35,435 bases of DNA from Bacteroidota bacterium (GCA_026391115.1 JAPLER010000078.1:1-35435), one strand, 5' to 3'; numbered from the stretch's first letter, positions 8,538 through 16,635 are shown. Numbers and translations: made by a program. Notes: generated from the sequence alone by a model not told the origin.

Positions 8538-9425
8538 ATGAAAAATATTTCTGTAATTGGTGCAGGTACAATGGGCAATGGTATTGCACACGTATTTGCA
8601 CAAACAAATTTTAATGTAATTCTTATTGATGTTAATGCTGCACAACTTGAAAAAGCTATTGCTACTATTGGTAAAAATCTAGACAGACAAGTTGCTAAAG
8701 GCACGTTAACAGAAGAACAAAAAACTATAACACTAGCTAATTTAACTACACAAACAGATGTAGCTGTAGGAGTTTCAAATGCAGATTTAGTGGTAGAAGC
8801 TACAACTGAAAACGTAGAACTTAAGCTTAAAATATTTAAACAAATAGATGATGCTGCACCTGCACATTGCATATTGGCTAGCAACACATCATCAATATCT
8901 ATTACCAAAATTGCAGCAGCTACAAAACGTCCATCTCAAGTAATTGGTATGCACTTTATGAATCCAGTGCCTATTATGAAATTGGTTGAAATTATTAATG
9001 GTTATGCTACAAGTAAAGAGGTTACTAATATCATTGTTGAATTAAGCAAACAACTTGGTAAAACGCCTTGCAGCGTTAATGATTATCCTGGTTTTATTGC
9101 TAATAGAATTTTAATGCCAATGATTAATGAAGCAATTTTCAGCCTATACGAAGGCGTTGCGGGTGTTGAAGAAATTGATACTGTAATGAAATTGGGTATG
9201 GCTCATCCAATGGGGCCATTGCAATTGGCAGATTTTATTGGCTTAGATGTTTGCTTAAGTATATTAAGAGTGTTGCACGATGGGTTTGGTAATCCTAAAT
9301 ATGCTCCTTGCCCATTGTTGGTAAATATGGTTACTGCTGGTAAATTAGGTGCAAAAAGTGGCGAAGGTTTTTATGTATATACAGCTGGCAGTAAAGATTT
9401 AGTTGTAAGCAATAGTTTTAAATAA
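8538..9425 (+). CDS. 3-hydroxyacyl-CoA (3-hydroxybutyryl-CoA) dehydrogenase
   Basis: The 295-residue protein catalyses NAD(P)-dependent interconversion of 3-hydroxyacyl-CoA and 3-oxoacyl-CoA, as in beta-oxidation or butyrate-type metabolism. It shows the Rossmann motif VIGAGTMGNGIAHVFA at the N-terminus and TSSISITKIA, then GMHFMNPVPIMKLVEII with the catalytic His, and DYPGFIANRILMPMINEA. The C-terminal dimerisation domain has GMAHPMGPLQLADFIGLD and KSGEGFYVY. Length fits Hbd/PaaH-type enzymes. The frame opens at a TTG at 8517, but the ATG at 8538 sits right at the Rossmann strand (KNISVIG) and is the better start. The gene stands alone, ended by the bidirectional terminator at 9471. Confidence 0.95.
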   Translation: MKNISVIGAGTMGNGIAHVFAQTNFNVILIDVNAAQLEKAIATIGKNLDRQVAKGTLTEEQKTITLANLTTQTDVAVGVSNADLVVEATTENVELKLKIFKQIDDAAPAHCILASNTSSISITKIAAATKRPSQVIGMHFMNPVPIMKLVEIINGYATSKEVTNIIVELSKQLGKTPCSVNDYPGFIANRILMPMINEAIFSLYEGVAGVEEIDTVMKLGMAHPMGPLQLADFIGLDVCLSILRVLHDGFGNPKYAPCPLLVNMVTAGKLGAKSGEGFYVYTAGSKDLVVSNSFK

Positions 9426-9470
9426 AACTGTTTTTCATAACTACATAACATATTTGGTAAGTTATAATAC

Positions 9471-9504
9471 AAGAAGAGGCTCAGAAAATCTGCACCTCTT
9501 CTTT
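9471..9504. terminator. Bidirectional terminator
   Basis: Arms AAGAAGAGG (9471-9479) and CCTCTTCTT (9495-9503), with an inner CAG/CTG pairing, lie between the convergent dehydrogenase gene and the xanthine dehydrogenase remnant. Confidence 0.85.
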
Positions 9505-9506
9505 AT

Positions 9507-10483
9507 TTAGCTATATAAAGCCATTAAAGTTTTTTCTGGAGTCATTGGTGCATTGCAAGGTATTGTAGCTTTTGGATTAAAATTTTTAATAGCATCCTCT
9601 AAAGCAAAATATGCTCCTATACCATACATTAATGGTGGTTCACCAACTGCTTTGCTTTTAAATATGGCAAGATTATCTTTATCTGTTTCCAAAAAATGAA
9701 TATTAATTTCTTTAGGAACGCTATAAATATCAGGTACTTTATAAGTAGATAAAGCATTGCTACGTAACTTTCCATTAGCATCATACACCACTTCTTCCAT
9801 TGTCATCCAACCAATGCCTTGAACTAAGCCTCCTTCAATTTGTCCTACATCAATTGGCATATTCATACTGCTTCCAAAGTCATGAACAATATCTACTTTA
9901 TCTACTTCATAAATACCTCTTAAACAATCTACAGTTACAGTAGTTGCAGATGTGCCATAAACATGATATGCAAATGGATGTCCTTTTTTTTTTGTCTTAT
10001 CGAAATGAATTTCTGGTGTTGAATAATGAGCGTGCCCACTTAAAGAAACCCTTTGAACAAAAGCCATTTGCACAATTTTATTCCAGGTTAAATCTGATGC
10101 AACATTATTACAGTAAATAATTTCATCTATAAATTCAATGTCACTTTCATTTGCTTGTAAAGCACTAGCAGCAACAGTTTTAAGGCGTTTTAAAATTTCT
10201 GTACAAGCCATTAAAGTTGCTTTTCCATTCAAATCTGCAGTTGCACTTTCTGCACTTAGCAATGCACCACCAATTTCATTTTTACCTTTAATATCTTTCG
10301 CAGTAATAATTTTTATTACACCTTCCATTGCTTGAGCTTCAATAATATCAAGTTTTTTAATAATTCTATGTGCTACAGTACTATCAAAACAAACTGCAAA
10401 TAAAGTGTTTTGTAAAATGGCAATATCATCTTGATAAATAGATTTTCCACGAACGTGTGAGAGTAGCTATCAATATTTTTCAT
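9507..10483 (-). pseudogene. Xanthine dehydrogenase molybdenum-binding subunit, frameshifted and internally deleted
   Basis: This is a remnant of the molybdopterin-binding large subunit that would oxidise hypoxanthine and xanthine. An intact subunit is about 750-780 residues; only about 320 codons remain. The start MKNIDSYSH (ATG at 10483) is in one frame. The typical continuation HVRGKSIYQDDIAILQNTLF is in another, shifted by an apparent 2-bp CA insertion at about 10457-10461, with a stop (TAG) just upstream in that frame. The sequence then runs through VIKIITAKDIKGKNEIGGAL and jumps straight to the C-terminal part (ESATADLNGKATLMACTEIL). About 400-450 residues are missing, including the central molybdenum-cofactor and active-site region. 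A 273-codon ORF remains from 10328. No small FAD/FeS subunit gene is adjacent. Confidence 0.85.
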
Positions 10484-10638
10484 TGGCAAAAAATCAATGG
10501 TTAAAGATAAGATAAATTGAGTGTGTTGATATTTTTAAAATGCTAAATGAGTCGACTGGTATACAACCTTTATCAACATATTAAATTTAATATTTCTTTA
10601 ATTAAACTAATTGCTATTACTTTATTCTATCAATTATT

Positions 10639-11133
10639 ATGAATAGCAATATACAAACCCAACAAACCTACACAATCCTTTACCATCAAGTATTTGCTGA
10701 TATTTTGCAAAATAATATTACTGGCGAAAAAAGTTTGCACACAACAAAAGCATTTACAAAAGGTGAAGTATTATGTAATTTTTCTGGTGGCACCATTTCA
10801 TCAACACCAACTTACCTAACTGTTCAAATTGATTTAAACAAACATATTACTTTGCAGCCTGAATTTTTACAATACTGTAATCATAGTTGTAATCCAAATT
10901 GTTTTTTCAATACTTCAAGTTTTGAGTTTGTTGCAGTAAAAGATATTGCTATTGGTGATGAATTAACCTTTTTTTATCCAAGTAGCGAGTGGAATATGAC
11001 ACAACAATTTGCTTGCACTTGTGGTAGTAAAAATTGTTTGCAAACCATTAAAGGAGCTGCATATTTATCTAAAGAAATTTTATCAAATTATAAACTGACT
11101 GATTTTATTCAATCAATGTTAGAAAAACAATAA
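10639..11133 (+). CDS. SET-domain protein (putative lysine methyltransferase), first gene of SET/ATP-grasp operon
   Basis: The 164-residue protein is essentially one SET domain. It has an N-terminal KSLHTTKAFTKGEVLCNF (the G-x-G-L-x-A-x-x-x-I-x-x-G-E region in weakened form), the signature QYCNHSCNPNC (NHSC at 81-84, S-adenosylmethionine binding and pseudoknot), and GDELTFFYPSSEW with a probable catalytic Tyr113. A post-SET zinc-type cluster (C126, C128, C133 in FACTCGSKNC) follows. SET enzymes methylate lysine side chains. The substrate here is unknown. The stop codon directly abuts the ATG of the ATP-grasp gene, so the two are almost surely co-transcribed and probably coupled in translation. 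The start ATG at 10639 follows an A+T-rich region with no clear promoter box. Confidence 0.88.
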   Translation: MNSNIQTQQTYTILYHQVFADILQNNITGEKSLHTTKAFTKGEVLCNFSGGTISSTPTYLTVQIDLNKHITLQPEFLQYCNHSCNPNCFFNTSSFEFVAVKDIAIGDELTFFYPSSEWNMTQQFACTCGSKNCLQTIKGAAYLSKEILSNYKLTDFIQSMLEKQ

Positions 11134-12213
11134 ATGAATTTCCCCAACAACCTAACTGTTTTTGTATTAGCACCAAGTGTTGAAACAAAAGATGAAAATA
11201 TTGATTATTACTACGATTTCTCTCAAAGCATAGGAGAGTATAAAAAAGTGTTTGGTGAGCTACAACTCAAGTGGCAATGGACTCCTGTAACATTAAACAA
11301 TTTTCAGGAAGTTATTTTAACTATTAAAAATGAATGTTTATTTAATAACATTCAACCACTATTTTTTAATTTGTGTGATGGTGATGAATTAAATGAAGCA
11401 CCAGGAATTTCTGTGATAAAATATTTGAATGAATTGAAATTAAATTATACAGGAAGTGATGAATATTTTTATGAAATAACAACCTCAAAACGCAATATGA
11501 AAATTGCTTTTGATGAGCATAGTGTAGCAAATGCTGCTTGGCTGTTTATAAATTCAATTGATGATATTGATGAAGATATTTTTGAGAAAATTGGAACACC
11601 AATTATTGTAAAACCTGCTGTAAGTGGAGGAAGTATGGGTGTTGGTGTAAAAAATGTTGTTCATAATATTGATGAATTAAGAGAACAGGTTAAACAAATG
11701 CTGAGTGGATATAGAGGTTGGAATTTGAATGCAGGGGGTATAATTGCTGAACAATTTATTGCAGGAAATGAATACACTGTATTGATTACAGGAGATTATG
11801 ATAAACCTGAAAGCATAAAAATTTATGCACCAGTTGAAAGAGTTTTTCACCAATCATTACCTACGGAAGAACAGTTTTTATCTTTCGATAGATATTGGGA
11901 AATTTATGAAGATGAATCACAAATGCCCAACGACGAAAATTTTTATGAATATGCTTTACCTAATGAAAATTTAATTGAAAGCATAAAACAAATTAGCTGG
12001 AATGCTTATGTGGCCTGCAAAGGCAAATCTTATACAAGAGTTGATGTGAGAATGGATATAGCTACCAAAAAGTTATTTATGCTTGAAGTAAATGCACAAT
12101 GTGGTTTAAGTGAAGATGAAGATTATACCTCTATTGGTGCAATTTTAAAGTTTAGTAATGCAAGTTTTACAAGTTTGGTGAAAGATATTATTTTAAATAG
12201 TTTGAAAAATTAA
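11134..12213 (+). CDS. ATP-grasp ligase, D-alanine-D-alanine-ligase-like
   Basis: The 359-residue protein has the D-Ala-D-Ala ligase layout. An N-terminal Rossmann-like domain contains FFNLCDGDELNEAPGI and LNYTGSDEYFYEITTSKRNM, matching the N-G/E-x-x-E and Y-T-G-S steps of the family. The ATP-grasp core follows, with IIVKPAVSGGSMGVGV (nucleotide-binding lysine and Gly-rich loop, about 158-171), IIAEQFIAGNEYTVLI, YTRVDVRMD, and the metal-site Glu/Asn in LEVNAQCGLS (from 317). The terminal motif differs from the NTLPG of true Ddl enzymes (it reads NAQCG), so the substrate is probably not D-alanine. Such enzymes join a carboxylate to an amine through an acyl phosphate. It is second in the operon, 3 bp before the fused paralogue. 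Confidence 0.9.
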   Translation: MNFPNNLTVFVLAPSVETKDENIDYYYDFSQSIGEYKKVFGELQLKWQWTPVTLNNFQEVILTIKNECLFNNIQPLFFNLCDGDELNEAPGISVIKYLNELKLNYTGSDEYFYEITTSKRNMKIAFDEHSVANAAWLFINSIDDIDEDIFEKIGTPIIVKPAVSGGSMGVGVKNVVHNIDELREQVKQMLSGYRGWNLNAGGIIAEQFIAGNEYTVLITGDYDKPESIKIYAPVERVFHQSLPTEEQFLSFDRYWEIYEDESQMPNDENFYEYALPNENLIESIKQISWNAYVACKGKSYTRVDVRMDIATKKLFMLEVNAQCGLSEDEDYTSIGAILKFSNASFTSLVKDIILNSLKN

Positions 12214-12216
12214 TTA

Positions 12217-13629
12217 ATGAAAGTTGCTGTTCTACTTACAGATTATTCTACATCTGATGTTGATTATAAAAACTACGACCCAGCTCGTGATGTTTCTTCT
12301 TTATTGCCAAATGATGAGGTTGATACTATTTTTTTAAATAAACTTTCTACCTATAAGCAACTTAAAAATGCAACCAAAAAAAACTATGACATTTATGTAA
12401 ACTTATGTGAAGGTTATTTAGATTGGACTGTGCCTAGTATTGATGTTATTTACACTTTAGAATTGTTGAATTTGCCATACACTGGCCCTAATTTAAAACT
12501 ATATGACCCATCAAAAGAATTGATGAAATATGTTGCATATTGTGCTGGTGTAGCAACACCTTCTTATCAAAAAATAAATTCAATAAAAGATATTGCTGCA
12601 ATCAATCTTCCGTTTCCATTGTTTGTAAAACCTGCTAAAGCTGGCGATAGCCTTGGTATTGATGAAAACAGCATTGTAAAAAACGAACCAGAGCTTCAAC
12701 ATCAAGTTGCAAAAATTATAGATGAATATGATGAATTATTAATTGAAGAATATATTGAAGGAAGAGAGTTTACTGTGCTTGTTGCTGCCAATAATGATGG
12801 AAAAACTTGTAAGTCATTTACACCAGTTGAATATATTTTTCCAAAAGATAAAAGCTATAAAACCTATTCTTTAAAAACAAGTGAATTACATACAGATGCC
12901 AATATTCCTGTAGTTGATGAAGTGTTGAAAAATGAATTATGCAAAGCTGCAGAAAATATATTTACTGCATTTAATGGGGTTGGTTATGCAAGACTAGATT
13001 TTAGATTAAACATAGATGGACAACTTTTTTTCTTAGAAATCAATTTTACTTGTAGTGTATTTTATAAAGATGGATATGGAGGAAGTGCAGATTATATTTT
13101 AAAATTTGATAGTATAGGTCACCAAGGTTTTTTAAATCATATTATTGAAGAAGGCATTGCAAGATATAAAGGGAAACAAAAATTATATTATACTAAAGGC
13201 AATGCTATTGCTGGTTACGGCATTTATGCAGCTAGAAACATAGTACAAGGCGAAACAATTTTCAAGGGAGAGGAAAAAGCCCAACGTATTGTTACCAAAC
13301 AATTTGTTGATGCCAACTGGAACAATAAACAACAAGAGGATTTCGCAAGATATGCTTATCCAATAAGTAAAAATGTATATATACTTTGGGATGAGGACGC
13401 AAGTGAATGGGCACCTCAAAATCATAGCTGTAATGCCAATACACACTATGTGGGTTTAAATGTTGTTGCAAATAAAGAAATTGGAAAAGACCAAGAACTC
13501 ACTCTTGATTATTCGACATTTTTAAATAACTATGCACAAGAATTTGAATGCAAATGTGGAAGTAATAATTGCAGAGGGTTAATTAAAACAAATGAAAACA
13601 ATTCAATAGAATCAAGACTTTGCAACTAG
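12217..13629 (+). CDS. ATP-grasp ligase fused to a C-terminal SET domain
   Basis: This 470-residue protein has two domains. Residues 1-310 are a D-Ala-D-Ala-ligase-like ATP-grasp module: NLCEGYLDWTVPSIDV, LPYTGPN (87-92), LFVKPAKAGDSLGI (135-148, Lys138), LIEEYIEGREFTVLV, ARLDFRLN, and the metal-site LEINFTCS (273-280). Residues 322-457 are a SET domain: GYGIYAARNIVQGETIF, NHSCNANTH (NHSC 402-405), ELTLDYSTF (DY 431-432) and a post-SET ECKCGSNNCRG cluster (C445, C447, C452). Gene 1 of the operon is a free SET protein and gene 2 a free ATP-grasp, so this third gene repeats both in one chain. Its stop codon overlaps that of the convergent barrel gene at a CTAG. Coupled ligation and lysine methylation of one substrate is inferred. 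Confidence 0.9.
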   Translation: MKVAVLLTDYSTSDVDYKNYDPARDVSSLLPNDEVDTIFLNKLSTYKQLKNATKKNYDIYVNLCEGYLDWTVPSIDVIYTLELLNLPYTGPNLKLYDPSKELMKYVAYCAGVATPSYQKINSIKDIAAINLPFPLFVKPAKAGDSLGIDENSIVKNEPELQHQVAKIIDEYDELLIEEYIEGREFTVLVAANNDGKTCKSFTPVEYIFPKDKSYKTYSLKTSELHTDANIPVVDEVLKNELCKAAENIFTAFNGVGYARLDFRLNIDGQLFFLEINFTCSVFYKDGYGGSADYILKFDSIGHQGFLNHIIEEGIARYKGKQKLYYTKGNAIAGYGIYAARNIVQGETIFKGEEKAQRIVTKQFVDANWNNKQQEDFARYAYPISKNVYILWDEDASEWAPQNHSCNANTHYVGLNVVANKEIGKDQELTLDYSTFLNNYAQEFECKCGSNNCRGLIKTNENNSIESRLCN

Positions 13630-14348
13630 AAAAACACACCAATTTTTAAAGCAATACTGTTAAGATTTATTCTGCCATCACCACCCCAACTGCTGTTTTT
13701 AGTAACATCTATAAATCCATTGTTGAAAATTAATCCTGCAACTAAAATATTTTTATCGCTAATAGGTAGTTCAACTCCAGCACCTATTTGCATACCCAAA
13801 TTAATGGGTTGAACATTACCTATAATATTATCATTATTTTTAGAATAATTAACTGAATTCCCCCCAACTGTAAAGTTGGTTTCAACATCAGCCCTTGCTT
13901 TTAAAGGTATTGCAATAAAACCTCCAAAGCTTCCCCAAAAATTAGTTTTTGATTTGTTATCTGATAGCAATTTTATAGCAAAAGGAATTTGTAAATATTG
14001 CAACCCAACATTGTAATTAGCAGTATTGTTAACCGAGGAGTTGTCTGCAACTACATAGCCAACATGTTTATCTGTCCAGGCGTTGCCAGTATATGACAGT
14101 TTGCCTCCAGTATGAGAGATTTGCAAACCGGTAGAAAAAATATAACTATCGCTGAACTCATAATCAAGCATTAATCCATAATTGATACCCATTTTACTTC
14201 CATCATTTTTTACGCCATTTTCATTTGGATGAAACCAAGAAATATTGGGTTCAACTAAAAAGCCAATACGGGTATCTTTTGATTTTTTTTGAGAAAAACT
14301 TGTAATTGATACAAGTAATGCAACAGTGGCTACTATTATAGGTTTCAT
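13626..14348 (-). CDS. PorT-like outer-membrane beta-barrel protein
   Basis: The 240-residue protein has a Sec signal peptide (IIVATVALLVSITSFSQ, probable cleavage after SFS) and alternating polar/hydrophobic strands ending in an aromatic C-terminus (INLNSIALKIGVFF). This is typical of the eight-stranded outer-membrane barrels (PorT/OMP_b-brl type) of Bacteroidota. Motifs such as NYGLMLDYEFSDSYIFSTGL and FAIKLLSDNKSKTNFWGSFG match that pattern. The function is unknown; such barrels are often orphan genes. Its stop codon overlaps the stop of the ATP-grasp/SET fusion in a palindromic CTAG. Expression is from its own upstream region near the tRNA-Ser gene. Confidence 0.85.
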   Translation of the reverse strand: MKPIIVATVALLVSITSFSQKKSKDTRIGFLVEPNISWFHPNENGVKNDGSKMGINYGLMLDYEFSDSYIFSTGLQISHTGGKLSYTGNAWTDKHVGYVVADNSSVNNTANYNVGLQYLQIPFAIKLLSDNKSKTNFWGSFGGFIAIPLKARADVETNFTVGGNSVNYSKNNDNIIGNVQPINLGMQIGAGVELPISDKNILVAGLIFNNGFIDVTKNSSWGGDGRINLNSIALKIGVFF

Positions 14349-14370
14349 TTAATTTTTTTATTTTATAATG

Positions 14371-14458
14371 CAGAGAGGAAGGGATTCGAACCCTCGATAC
14401 ACTTTTGGCGTATACACACTTTCCAGGCGTGCTCCTTCAACCACTCGGACACCTCTCT
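14371..14458 (-). tRNA. tRNA-Ser (anticodon GGA)
   Basis: On the minus strand the gene folds as an 88-nt class II tRNA. The 7-bp acceptor AGAGAGG/CCTCTCT pairs fully with discriminator G. The D-arm contains GTCCGAGTGGTTGAAGGAGC, the anticodon loop is CTGGAAA (GGA, serine), and a long variable arm is followed by the T-arm GAGGGTTCGAATCCCTT. CCA is not encoded. Confidence 0.96.
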
Positions 14459-14474
14459 ATTTTAATTCTAGTTG

Positions 14475-14482
14475 CGAAAGTA
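14475..14482 (-). promoter_or_regulatory. Promoter -7 box for tRNA-Ser
   Basis: The minus-strand TACTTTCG matches the Bacteroidota -7 consensus TAnnTTTG at all but one base, 17 bp upstream of the tRNA 5' end. No clear -33 TTG was seen. Confidence 0.5.
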
Positions 14483-14493
14483 ACGGAGCCTTG

Positions 14494-15261
14494 TTAACAT
14501 TGATAAATTTTTTGTGCATTTGATGTTGTAATTGCAGCAACATCTTCAATGCTACATCGTAATATATCTGCAATTTTATGTCCAATAATTTTAATGTACG
14601 ACGGCTCGTTTCTTTTTCCACGATAAGGCACAGGTGTTAAATAAGGGGCATCTGTTTCCAAAACCAAATAATCTAAACCTACTTTTGGCAAAACATCTTG
14701 TAAACCAGCTTTGAGATAAGTAACCACACCACCAATGCCTAATAAAAAATTCATATCTATAATTTGTTTTGCAGTTTCGTAACTCCCACCAAAACAATGA
14801 AAAATTCCTTTCAATCCTTTTTGTGCAAATGGTTTTACAAGTTCTATGGTTTCTTGTGTAGCATTGCGTGTATGAATGTTTATTGATAAACCATAATCCA
14901 ATGCCCATTGCATTTGTTGCTCAAACGCTTCAAATTGCTGTTTTGCAAATGTTTTATCCCAATAAAAGTCTAACCCTATTTCACCAACAGCTGCAAATTT
15001 TCTTTGTTTTAAATATTGCTCAACAATTTTGAGTTCATCTGCTACATTTTCTTTTACACTGCAAGGATGCAGCCCCATCATCATAAAACATTTGCCTTGA
15101 TATTTCTTTTCTAAAGAAAGCATCTCTTGAATATGAGAAGAATCTATGGCTGGCAAAAATATTTTTTTTATACCTTCTTTATCGGCTGCAACCATTACTG
15201 TATCTATATCCTCTGAAAATTCTTTTAAATAAATATGTGTGTGTGTATCTATAAATTCCAT
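14494..15261 (-). CDS. TatD-family metal-dependent hydrolase / DNase
   Basis: The 255-residue protein has the amidohydrolase-like TIM barrel of TatD. It opens with FIDTHTHIYLKEFSED (HxH metal ligands), then GLHPCSVKE, AVGEIGLDFYWDKTFAKQQF (catalytic Glu), LSINIHTRNA, GIFHCFGGSYETAKQII and LVLETDAPYLTP (late Asp metal ligand). Family members act as 3'-5' exonucleases or DNases in repair and quality control. Length is normal. The start ATG at 15261 directly precedes the HxH strand. It reads toward the tRNA-Ser gene. Confidence 0.95.
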   Translation of the reverse strand: MEFIDTHTHIYLKEFSEDIDTVMVAADKEGIKKIFLPAIDSSHIQEMLSLEKKYQGKCFMMMGLHPCSVKENVADELKIVEQYLKQRKFAAVGEIGLDFYWDKTFAKQQFEAFEQQMQWALDYGLSINIHTRNATQETIELVKPFAQKGLKGIFHCFGGSYETAKQIIDMNFLLGIGGVVTYLKAGLQDVLPKVGLDYLVLETDAPYLTPVPYRGKRNEPSYIKIIGHKIADILRCSIEDVAAITTSNAQKIYQC

Positions 15262-15378
15262 AAGTTTTTTTTGTGCTGCAAAATAAAATGTTTCTACCGT
15301 CGTTTATATATGTGTTAGAATTTTAAGAACAAACATCACACGTTAAGAAAGGAAATAATTAAAGTTTGTTTTCATAGG

Positions 15379-15430
15379 GTACGGATTAAACACGGGCTGG
15401 GGTTTCTACCTCTGGCCTTTCCGTTTTTAT
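15379..15430 (+). ncRNA. Possible structured RNA or leader upstream of the VWA gene
   Basis: Within an otherwise A+T-rich intergenic region (15262-15500) this stretch is G+C-rich. ACGGA (15381-15385) can pair with TCCGT (15420-15424), enclosing a second stem of GGCTGGGG with CCTCTGGCC (with G-U pairs). A T-run (CCGTTTTTATATA) follows. It could be a small RNA with its terminator, an attenuator, or a leader of the downstream gene. It matches no riboswitch that I can recognise. The fold is by eye. Confidence 0.3.
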
Positions 15431-15500
15431 ATACCTTATCAAAAACCTTTTCCTTTATAGTAATCTTTACCAACCAGCAAATACCAATCTTTGTATAATT

Positions 15501-16598
15501 ATGATTGGCAATAGATTCATACAATTTAATCCCAACGAAAATAGTAAATCTAAATTTGATGATTTATTGAATGTACTTACACAACTACTCACTTACACCA
15601 GTGGCGATTTTGATGAGGCCATTAGCTGGATGAACGAGCTTGACAAGCAATACAAACTTACTGATGACAACTATGCAATGGGTGATTTTCTTGAAGAACT
15701 AAAAGAAAGAGGTTACATCAAAGAAAATCCTGTTAGTGGCGATATCAAAATTTCATCTAAAATGGAACAAGGCATTCGCCAAAGTAGTTTGGAAGAAATA
15801 TTTGGCAAACTAAAGAAAACAAAACAAGGCAATCACCTTACTAACAAAGTTGGTAGAGGAGACGAAACCAATAGCGATATCAAACCATTTGCATTTGGAG
15901 ATTCTCTTGATCAAATAGATTTTACAGAAAGCATCAAGAACGCCCAAATTAATCACGGTATTGAAGCCTTCTCGATGCAAGAAGATGATTTGCAAATAAG
16001 AGAAACAGACTTTAAAACACAAACATCTACTGTTCTGATGATTGACATTAGCCATAGTATGATTTTGTATGGTGAAGATAGAATTACACCTGCTAAAAAA
16101 GTGGCAATGGCATTGAGTGAATTGATTAAAACACGCTACCCAAAAGACACATTAGATATTGTTGTTTTTGGTAATGATGCTTGGCAAATTGAGGTAAAAG
16201 ATTTACCTTATCTGCAAGTTGGTCCTTATCATACCAATACTGTTGCTGGGCTTGAATTAGCTATGGATTTATTGAGAAGAAGGAAGAACGCCAACAAGCA
16301 AATTTTTATGATTACAGATGGTAAACCTACCTGCTTAAAGATTGGTGGAAAGTATTATAAAAACAGTTTTGGATTGGATAGAAAAGTAGTGAACAGATGC
16401 ATCAATTTAGCAGCACAATGCAAGAAACTAAAAATACCAATCACTACATTTATGATTGCCAGCGACCCTTATCTGCAAAGCTTTGTACAGGAATTTACAG
16501 AGATGAATAATGGCAAAGCATTCTTTGCATCATTAGATAAATTAGGTGCATTTTTATTTAAGGATTTTGAAAGTGGAAAGAATAAAACAGTTTATTAA
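15501..16598 (+). CDS. VWA-domain protein (MIDAS-bearing partner of a MoxR-type ATPase)
   Basis: The 365-residue protein has an alpha-helical N-terminal half (DDLLNVLTQLLTYTSGDFDE to about residue 170). It is followed by a von Willebrand A domain whose metal-ion-dependent adhesion site reads MIDISHSM (DxSxS), with a later threonine in YHTNTVAGLEL and ITDGKP as the third metal-site loop. No signal peptide or membrane helix is present, so it should be cytoplasmic. Together with the AAA+ ATPase encoded next it resembles the chelatase-like (BchI/BchD, MoxR/VWA) pairs that remodel or load cofactors into protein complexes. The client is unknown. A 138-bp spacer with CTAG-rich repeats separates it from the ATPase gene. 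Confidence 0.87.
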   Translation: MIGNRFIQFNPNENSKSKFDDLLNVLTQLLTYTSGDFDEAISWMNELDKQYKLTDDNYAMGDFLEELKERGYIKENPVSGDIKISSKMEQGIRQSSLEEIFGKLKKTKQGNHLTNKVGRGDETNSDIKPFAFGDSLDQIDFTESIKNAQINHGIEAFSMQEDDLQIRETDFKTQTSTVLMIDISHSMILYGEDRITPAKKVAMALSELIKTRYPKDTLDIVVFGNDAWQIEVKDLPYLQVGPYHTNTVAGLELAMDLLRRRKNANKQIFMITDGKPTCLKIGGKYYKNSFGLDRKVVNRCINLAAQCKKLKIPITTFMIASDPYLQSFVQEFTEMNNGKAFFASLDKLGAFLFKDFESGKNKTVY

Positions 16599-16600
16599 TC

Positions 16601-16635
16601 AGCTAGTGGTGAATAGGAAGTAGCTAGCGGTTAGC
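16601..16635. repeat. CTAG-rich repeat, left arm of copy B
   Basis: AGCTAGTGGTGAATAGGAAG then TAGCTAGCGGTTAGC begins 3 bp after the VWA stop codon. It resembles the arm at 1535-1563 (AGCTAGT, AATAG and CTAGTGG elements in the same order). Confidence 0.6.

Noticed and set aside
10138-10335. Plus-strand 65-codon frame inside the xanthine dehydrogenase remnant
   Set aside because: It is a shadow of the minus-strand coding sequence with no features of its own.
15289-15414. GTTTCTACC at 15290-15299 and 15412-15420 as a purine riboswitch core
   Set aside because: The matching joining segment and P2/P3 loop sequences of the purine aptamer are absent around both occurrences.
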